Below, in pieces: positions 24,100 to 28,970 of a stretch of 28,970 nucleotides of DNA. How positions within the stretch are numbered: position 1 is the stretch's first letter; every line of letters starts with the position of its first letter. A model generated the notes under the pieces. The model made no database searches and was not told where the DNA came from. It worked only from the letters and a program-made list of their open reading frames with translations. The stretch is taken from the NCBI GenBank assembly GCA_037190175.1, contig JBBCJM010000154.1, forward strand, positions 1 through 28,970. The letters run 5' to 3'. Position numbers and translations under genes: made by a program. Origin of the DNA: JBBCJM01 sp037190175 (GTDB lineage: Bacteria > Pseudomonadota > Alphaproteobacteria > Rhodobacterales > Rhodobacteraceae).

Positions 24100-24128
24100 C
24101 CCGGCGGGCGCCGGGAATTTGATCAAAT
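24100..24128 (-). terminator. Hairpin plus AT palindrome after the ABC transporter operon
   Basis: In the minus sense, after the last permease stop, come a perfect 12-base palindrome ATTTGATCAAAT (24128-24117) and then a six-pair GC stem (24115-24110 with 24105-24100). The stem may terminate the transporter mRNA. The palindrome could be a regulator site for the downstream ligase gene. It lacks the four-base centre of an FNR box. Confidence 0.4.
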
Positions 24129-24137
24129 GGCACGCTA

Positions 24138-24965
24138 CTATCGGATCAGCAACGGGCGCAAGCGGATTTTCCGTCGCATTGCGGCGGGCAGGTGGCGGTT
24201 GAGCCGCCGGTTGATGCGGCCGAAAGCCCAGATCAGCGCCAGCGTCAGCAGGATGAAGTAGAAGGCGGCGATGGGGTAGGGGATGAAGGGGTTGAAGGTC
24301 TTGTCCACGAAATACTTGGCGTAATAGAGCGCGTCGCCCCGCTGCTGGAAGGCCGGGAAGCCCGAGAAATAGACCAGCGTGGTGGCATGGAACAGGAAGA
24401 TCGCCTCGTTGGTATAGGCCGGCCAGGCCAGCCGCAGCATGGTGGGCCATTGCACGCGGCGGAACTTCGACCAGCCCGACAGGCCGTAGGCATCCGCGGC
24501 CTCCAGATCCCCCTTGGGGATGGAACGCAGCGCGCCGTAGAAGATCTCGGCCGAATAGGCGGCGGTGTTCAGGAACAGCACCAAGAGCGCCCCGGCCCAG
24601 GCCTTGGTCAGCCAGGCGGTCTGCACGGTCAGCCCGAAGATCTCGATCCCCGCCCGGGGCAGCAGCACCAGCGCCTCGTAGACGAAGAAGAACTGGATGA
24701 AGAGCGGCGAGCCGCGGAAGACGAAGACGAACCACTCCGCCGGCTTGCGGGCCCAGGGGTTGCGGGCGGTCTTGGCCAGGCCCACGGCCACGGCGAAGAG
24801 AAACCCCGCGGCCAGCGCCAGCACCCCGAAATAGACGTTCCAGATCATGCCAGAGCCGATCAGCACGAACTGCTGGCAGAGCGTGAAGTCCTCGGTCGGC
24901 AGCACCCGGGGGCCGTAGCCCAAGGATCGGAAGGCCCAGGTGGCGATGGTCTCCCAGCAGGTCAT
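24138..24965 (-). CDS. Polar amino-acid ABC transporter permease (HisM/ArtM type)
   Basis: An inner-membrane permease of 275 residues with about five helices. The segment WFVFVFRGSPLFIQFFFVYE is the classical start of the HisM-family core. The cytoplasmic EAA loop is seen as EAADAYGLSGWSKFRRVQWP, which contacts the ATPase. The ATG overlaps the TGA of the partner permease (ATGA). It pairs with the HisQ-type protein to form the channel of the transporter. Confidence 0.9.
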   Translation of the reverse strand: MTCWETIATWAFRSLGYGPRVLPTEDFTLCQQFVLIGSGMIWNVYFGVLALAAGFLFAVAVGLAKTARNPWARKPAEWFVFVFRGSPLFIQFFFVYEALVLLPRAGIEIFGLTVQTAWLTKAWAGALLVLFLNTAAYSAEIFYGALRSIPKGDLEAADAYGLSGWSKFRRVQWPTMLRLAWPAYTNEAIFLFHATTLVYFSGFPAFQQRGDALYYAKYFVDKTFNPFIPYPIAAFYFILLTLALIWAFGRINRRLNRHLPAAMRRKIRLRPLLIR

Positions 24966-25855
24966 GCGGGGGCACCCCCGGCGTCGCGCCGCTGCGCCTC
25001 GCCCGCCGCGGTGGCCTGCCCGCGCGACAGCCGGCGCGACAGGCGGGTCAGCAGCTTTTCCGACCCCCAGGTCATCAGCAGGTAGAAGCACAGCAGGAAC
25101 AGGAAGTACCAGACCCGCCAGTCGGGGTGGGGATAGTCGTAGATCGAGGTCTTGGTCCCCCCCAGCTCCCGCGCCCAGTAGACCGCATCGCGCACGCCCA
25201 GCAGGAACAGGAGCGGGGTGGACTTGATCAGGATCATCCAGAGGTTGGAGAGGCCGGGCAGGGCATAGATCCACATCTGCGGCAGCAGCACCCGGCGGAA
25301 CACCTGCCCCGGCGCCATGCCATAGGCCTCGGCGGTTTCAAGCTGCGCCCGCGACACCGCCTGCATCGCGCCGTAAAGCACGTTGGATGCGAAGGCGCCG
25401 AAGACCAGCGCGAAGGTCACCACGGCCAGCGCGAAGCCGTAGGCGTTATGGATCGCCTGCGGCGCCGTGCCCGGCGGCACCTTGGCCTGCGGGCAGACGC
25501 GGAACTCCAGCCCGTTGCGGATCGGCTCGGTCCAGTCGGGGCAGCGCACCTGATGCACCAGCCATTCGATGCCCTGGTCCAGCGCGATCACGAAGAACAG
25601 GAAGAACACGATGTCCGGCACGCCCCGGACCATCGCGGTATAGCCCTTGCCCAGCCAGCGGACCGGCAGGAAGGACGACCGCGAGGCCAGCGCCCCGGCA
25701 AAGCCGAAGGCCATCGCCGAGGGCGCGGCGATGGCCAGCAGAAGCAGCACCGTCAGAAACGAGCGATAGAAATCCAGATGCGTGCCCGAGGTGAGATAGC
25801 AGGCAAGCCAGCTCAACCCTTCCAGCGTTTTCGGCTCGGCGCAGGATACGAACAT
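24962..25855 (-). CDS. Polar amino-acid ABC transporter permease (HisQ/ArtQ type)
   Basis: An inner-membrane permease of 297 residues. Its N-terminal extension (MFVSCAEPKTLEGLSWLACY) is typical of alphaproteobacterial HisQ-like proteins. The core shows YTAMVRGVPDIVFFLFFV and the EAA loop ETAEAYGMAPGQVFRRVLLP. A long periplasmic insertion (about residues 100-135) separates two helices. No ribosome binding site is visible: the bases before ATG are C-rich and directly follow a strong hairpin, which suggests low or coupled expression relative to the binding protein. Confidence 0.9.
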   Translation of the reverse strand: MFVSCAEPKTLEGLSWLACYLTSGTHLDFYRSFLTVLLLLAIAAPSAMAFGFAGALASRSSFLPVRWLGKGYTAMVRGVPDIVFFLFFVIALDQGIEWLVHQVRCPDWTEPIRNGLEFRVCPQAKVPPGTAPQAIHNAYGFALAVVTFALVFGAFASNVLYGAMQAVSRAQLETAEAYGMAPGQVFRRVLLPQMWIYALPGLSNLWMILIKSTPLLFLLGVRDAVYWARELGGTKTSIYDYPHPDWRVWYFLFLLCFYLLMTWGSEKLLTRLSRRLSRGQATAAGEAQRRDAGGAPA

Positions 25856-25870
25856 GGGGGCGGGGGGCTC

Positions 25871-25900
25871 GGGCGGCCCGGCCCGGGAGCCGGGCCGCCC
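25871..25900 (-). terminator. Strong intra-operon hairpin between binding protein and permeases
   Basis: A perfect twelve-pair GC stem (25871-25882 with 25889-25900, loop of six) begins seven bases after the binding-protein stop. There is no U run after it. Such hairpins behind binding-protein genes stabilise their mRNA and reduce permease expression. Confidence 0.65.
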
Positions 25901-25907
25901 ATGGGGC

Positions 25908-26630
25908 TCAGAACAACGGCGCCTCGGCGCCGAACCACTTGGTGATCAGCTCGTTCAGCGAGCCGTCGTCCTTCATCGACTGGATGGCGGCGTCGAACCT
26001 GGCCTTCAACTCGGTGTCGCTCTCGCGCAGGCCCAGGCCGATGCCGCCGCCCAGCGGCACGTCCTCGCCGGCCCAGACCAGCGTGCCGCCCGATTCGGCC
26101 ACCAAGGGCGCGAGATAGTCCTTGTCGGCCAGCACCGCGTCGGCGGTGCCGTTGCGCACCGCGGCCACGGTTTCGTCGGGCGAGGCGAATTCCATCAGCG
26201 TCGCGCCCGAGGAGGCGACATGCGAGGCCTGGATGGTGCCGACCTGCGCGGCGATGATGCCGTTTTCCAGATCCACGTCAGCCGACAGCGCGGCATAGGC
26301 CGAGGCGGTCGGCGGGATGTAGTTCTGGGTGAAGTCGATCACCTTGTCGCGTTCCTCGGTGATCGACATGCCGGCGATGATGGCGTCGTAGTTGCCGGAC
26401 TGCAGGTTCGGGATGATCGAATCCCAGTCGGTGGTCACCCATTCGCAGGTCAGCTGCGCCCGCGTGCACAGCTCGTCGCCCAGCTCGCGCTCGAAGCCGT
26501 CGACCTCGCCGCGGTCGTTGATGAAGTTGTAGGGAGGATAGGCGCCCTCGGTACCCAGGCGCACGGTCTGGGCCAGCGCGCCCCCGGCGGTGAGCGCCAG
26601 CAGCGCGGCGGACAGGATCAGTTTTCTCAT
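25908..26630 (-). CDS. Periplasmic amino-acid-binding protein of the ABC transporter (copy 1)
   Basis: A type II periplasmic binding protein of 240 residues (HisJ/ArgT family, PF00497). The signal peptide ends GGALAQ (cleavage about residue 20). Ligand-pocket motifs are TEGAYPPYNF, AGMSITEERDKVIDFT (the Arg binds the ligand carboxylate) and DAVLADKDYL (Asp binds the ligand amino group). The ending LNELITKWFG is characteristic. GGGAG lies about five bases before the ATG. Family members bind basic or polar amino acids (Arg, Lys, ornithine, His); the exact ligand is unknown. It is a tandem paralogue of the upstream gene. Confidence 0.92.
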   Translation of the reverse strand: MRKLILSAALLALTAGGALAQTVRLGTEGAYPPYNFINDRGEVDGFERELGDELCTRAQLTCEWVTTDWDSIIPNLQSGNYDAIIAGMSITEERDKVIDFTQNYIPPTASAYAALSADVDLENGIIAAQVGTIQASHVASSGATLMEFASPDETVAAVRNGTADAVLADKDYLAPLVAESGGTLVWAGEDVPLGGGIGLGLRESDTELKARFDAAIQSMKDDGSLNELITKWFGAEAPLF

Positions 26631-26649
26631 CGTTGCTCCCCTTGTTGGG

Positions 26650-26671
26650 CGGGTCGCGCATGACGCGCCCG
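26650..26671 (-). other. Hairpin between the two binding-protein genes
   Basis: Two four-pair blocks (CGGG/CCCG and CGCG/CGCG) with one bulged base and a five-base loop lie in the 59-base gap. There is no U run. It may act as an mRNA-processing or stability element. Confidence 0.35.
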
Positions 26672-26689
26672 CGTTTGTTCCTTGGACGC

Positions 26690-27391
26690 TCAGAAGGTAC
26701 TGGCGCCCGGGCCGAACCATTTGAGCAGAAGCGCGTTCAGGCTTCCATCCTGTTTCATCGCGCCGATCGCCGCATCGATTCGTTGGCGAAGCGCGGCGTC
26801 CGACTTGCGCAGGCCCAGCCCGAAGCCCTCGCCCAGCGGAATCCCGCCGCGCAGGATGACCAGATCGCCGCCGGCCGCCTCCTCCAGGAAGGGCTGGTCG
26901 GCGAAGGCCGCGTCCACCTCGCCCCGGCGCAGCGCGGCCAGCACGTCGTCGGTGGTGGGAAACTCCACCAGCGTGGCGGCCGAGGCCGCGACGTGGTCGG
27001 CGTGCACGGTGCCGGTCTGCGCCGCCACCAGCGCGGTCTCCAGGTAGGTGCCGGGCCGGCCCAGATAGGCCGAGGGCGCGGGCGGCACATAGGGTTGCGT
27101 GAAGTCGATCACCGCCCGGCGCTCCGCGGTGATGGTCATCGCCGCCAGGATCACGTCGGCATTGCCGGCCATCAGCTCGGGGATCAGCGCATCCCAGTCG
27201 CGCACCACCCAGGTGCAGGTCAGCCCCGCGCGGGCGCACATCTCGTCGCCGAACTCGCGGTCGAAGCCCGCGACCTCGCCCTGCGCGTCCAGATAGTTGT
27301 AGGGGGCAAAGGCGGCCTCGGTCGCCAGCCGCACGGGTTCGGCCTGCGCGGGCAGGGCGAGCAGCGCCGCGAGCGTCAGGGCCAGCCGCAT
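26690..27391 (-). CDS. Periplasmic amino-acid-binding protein of the ABC transporter (copy 2)
   Basis: A 233-residue binding protein of the same HisJ/ArgT family. The signal peptide ends PAQAE (cleavage about residue 17). It lines up along its whole length with the next gene downstream: TEAAFAPYNY, AAMTITAERRAVIDFTQ, DAAFADQPFL and LNALLLKWFG. The key Arg and Asp are kept, but pocket residues differ (AAMT for AGMS, FAPYN for YPPYN), which suggests a changed ligand range. The ATG shares one base with the TGA of the ATPase gene, so translation is coupled. Confidence 0.9.
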   Translation of the reverse strand: MRLALTLAALLALPAQAEPVRLATEAAFAPYNYLDAQGEVAGFDREFGDEMCARAGLTCTWVVRDWDALIPELMAGNADVILAAMTITAERRAVIDFTQPYVPPAPSAYLGRPGTYLETALVAAQTGTVHADHVAASAATLVEFPTTDDVLAALRRGEVDAAFADQPFLEEAAGGDLVILRGGIPLGEGFGLGLRKSDAALRQRIDAAIGAMKQDGSLNALLLKWFGPGASTF

Positions 27392-28161
27392 CAGCCCGCC
27401 GCCGAGAGAAAGCCGCGCAGCCGCTCGGTGCGGGGCTGCCCGAAGATCTGGGCGGGCGGGCCTTCCTCCTCCACCTTGCCCTTGTGCAGGAAGACCACGT
27501 GGTCCGACACGTCCGCGGCCAGCTTCATGTCGTGGGTGACCAGGATCATGGTGCGGTGTTCGGCGGCCAGGTCCTTGATCACCCGCACCACCTCCTGCTG
27601 CAACTCGGGGTCCAGCGCCGAGGTGGGCTCGTCGAACAGCAGCGCCCGGGGTTCCATGCAGAGCGCCCGGGCGATGGCCGCGCGCTGCTGCTGGCCGCCG
27701 GACAGCTGCGCGGGCCAGGCCTCGGCCTTGTCGCCGATCCCCACCTTGGCCAGATAGCCGCGCGCGCGCTCTTCGACCTCGGTTCGGTCGCGCTTCAGCA
27801 CGGTCACCGGCGCCTCCATCACGTTCTGCAACACGGTCAGGTGCGACCACAGGTTGAACTGCTGGAACACCATCGACAGGTTGGTGCGGATCCGCGTCAC
27901 CTGCGCGCGGTCGGCGGGGTGGCGGCCATGCCCCTCGCCCCGCCAGCGCACCGCCTCGCCCTCGAACAGGATCTCGCCGTCCTGGCTGTCCTCCAGGAGG
28001 TTGCAGCAGCGCAGCAGCGTGGACTTGCCCGAGCCCGAGGAGCCGATCAGCGACACGATCCGCCCCCGCGGCGCTGCCATGTCGATGCCCCTCAGCACCT
28101 CCAGCGGGCCATAGCTCTTGTGCAGGTTCCTGATCTCGATGACCGGCGGGCTGTCTGTCAC
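27391..28161 (-). CDS. Polar amino-acid ABC transporter ATP-binding protein (HisP/GlnQ type)
   Basis: The ATPase subunit of the transporter, 256 residues. The Walker A motif GSSGSGKST (40-48), Q-loop MVFQQFNLW, signature LSGGQQQR (153-160), Walker B LLFDEP (174-179) and H-loop LVTHD are all intact. The start is taken as GTG 28161, since AGGA is about eight bases upstream and the protein then begins as relatives do. A TTG further upstream would add 18 unlikely residues. It is the first gene of the transporter operon and lies 60 bases downstream of the PhnD-like gene on the same strand. Confidence 0.95.
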   Translation of the reverse strand: MTDSPPVIEIRNLHKSYGPLEVLRGIDMAAPRGRIVSLIGSSGSGKSTLLRCCNLLEDSQDGEILFEGEAVRWRGEGHGRHPADRAQVTRIRTNLSMVFQQFNLWSHLTVLQNVMEAPVTVLKRDRTEVEERARGYLAKVGIGDKAEAWPAQLSGGQQQRAAIARALCMEPRALLFDEPTSALDPELQQEVVRVIKDLAAEHRTMILVTHDMKLAADVSDHVVFLHKGKVEEEGPPAQIFGQPRTERLRGFLSAAG

Positions 28162-28221
28162 GGGGGCTTTCCTGCGGCTTTGGCGGAGTAGGGCGCAAGT
28201 CAGGCGGCTTTGCAACCGGGA

Positions 28222-28970
28222 TCAGCCGCCCGGAAGCGGCGGGACGGGCAGGGCGAGGTACTCCGCCGCCGGGATGCGCACGAGGCCCCTGAGGTGCAGC
28301 GCCGCGCGGGTCTCGGCGTCAAGCCCGGCGATGGCGGCCCCGACCGCGGCGAAGAGGGTCTCGGCATCGGCCCCGGCGGCGGCGATGAGCGGCAGCCCCG
28401 GGGTGGGCGGGGTCATCGCCAGCACCCGCAGCCGGGCGGCCGCCGGATGCAGCGGCGACAGCTGCGCCCAGGTCACCGCATCCACCGCCGCGATGTCCGC
28501 CCGCCCCTCGGCCACCGCGGTGGCCGAGGCCGAATGCGCGCCGGTGGCCGGGCCGGGCACCAGCCGGATCCGCAGTTCGGCCGCATGGGCCAGCGGCGCG
28601 GCATAGCCCGATTGCGACAGCGGATCGTTGAAGGCCAGCACCGCGCCGTCGAAATCGAAGGGGCCGCCCCGCGGATCGTTCTTTCGCACCAGCAGCACGC
28701 TGCGGTAATGCCCCGGCGGGCAGCCCGGCACGCCATAGTCGGGGGTGCCGACCAGCGTGACCTGCCCGTGCAGCCGCGCCCGGTAGGGCAGGCCGCAGGT
28801 CTGCGCCAGCACCAGGTCGGGCGACTGCCACAGCGGCCAGAGCTCCCCGCCCCGGGTCAGGGCGTCGGGGGCCTGCTGGCCCGCCGCCCGCAGCGCGTCG
28901 CGGATCGCGGCCCAGAGCCGGTCGTTCGCCGCCTGCAGATGCGGCGGGTCGTACATCGGCAGCGCGGCGA
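28222..28970 (-). CDS. PhnD-like (phosphate/phosphonate-binding family) protein, 5' end cut by window
   Basis: A protein of at least 248 codons in the window, of the PhnD/periplasmic-binding type. Recognisable stretches are LWPLWQSPDLVLAQTCGLPY, GHYRSVLLVRKNDPRG, FDGAVLAFNDPLSQSGY and ADIAAVDAVTWAQL. An ATG exists at 28956, but the frame stays open to the window edge and reads AALPM before YDPP, as in relatives that start a few residues earlier, so the true start is probably outside. There is no room for a signal peptide between a start so close and the domain, which is unusual for a binding protein. Role unknown; phosphonate genes are not seen here. Confidence 0.7.
   Translation of the reverse strand, partial: AALPMYDPPHLQAANDRLWAAIRDALRAAGQQAPDALTRGGELWPLWQSPDLVLAQTCGLPYRARLHGQVTLVGTPDYGVPGCPPGHYRSVLLVRKNDPRGGPFDFDGAVLAFNDPLSQSGYAAPLAHAAELRIRLVPGPATGAHSASATAVAEGRADIAAVDAVTWAQLSPLHPAAARLRVLAMTPPTPGLPLIAAAGADAETLFAAVGAAIAGLDAETRAALHLRGLVRIPAAEYLALPVPPLPGG

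Noticed and set aside
24117..24128. ATTTGATCAAAT as an FNR/CRP-type box
   Set aside because: An FNR site needs TTGAT and ATCAA separated by four bases; here the halves abut. It is kept only as a palindrome.

Overview
The window is a very GC-rich (about 70%), densely coded alphaproteobacterial chromosome segment. The divergent phaZ / phaC-phaP-phaR block, the nrdR-ribD pair, ThyX as thymidylate synthase and the style of the individual proteins point to the Rhodobacterales (Rhodobacter/Paracoccus-like). I see no insertion sequence, prophage, CRISPR, rRNA or tRNA. This is core chromosome with many short palindromic elements between genes.

Layout. 1-2.7 kb: an exported dienelactone hydrolase (-), then nrdR-ribD (+). 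2.8-5.6 kb: glyoxalase I (-), then a lipoprotein gene overlapping a Slam-type (DUF560) outer-membrane protein gene (-). The latter is probably a dedicated surface-lipoprotein export pair and the best candidate for a little-described system here. 5.8-8.2 kb: thyX, a YbhN-type membrane protein and an ArsC/Spx-like protein (+). 8.3-10.7 kb: a cold-shock protein and thrS (-). 11-15.5 kb: the polyhydroxybutyrate (PHB) locus, with phaC, phaP and phaR on the minus strand and phaZ divergent. The phaP promoter has a palindrome exactly filling its -35/-10 spacer, a probable PhaR operator.

15.7-22.1 kb (-): a probable catabolic operon. In transcription order it has a class I glutamine amidotransferase, a glutamine-synthetase-like ligase, a PuuB-like FAD oxidoreductase, a DegT-type aminotransferase and two alpha/beta hydrolases. 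This resembles the gamma-glutamylation route for polyamines or other amines, with unusual later steps. 22.2-28.97 kb: a small DUF3775 gene (+), then (-) a second glutamine-synthetase-like ligase downstream of a complete polar-amino-acid ABC transporter. The transporter has an ATPase, two tandem paralogous binding proteins and two permeases. It and the ligases may form one uptake-and-degradation unit. The window ends inside a PhnD-like protein gene.

Between genes, two families of small structured repeats recur. One is a 3'-end hairpin module, found after gloA, phaR (twice) and phaZ, whose closing pair and loop vary in a structure-preserving way. The other is an inverted pair of REP-like palindromes (BIME-like) at two convergent gene junctions. 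No matching transposase gene lies in the window. All coordinates and motifs were read by eye; family names come from recognised sequence patterns, not searches.
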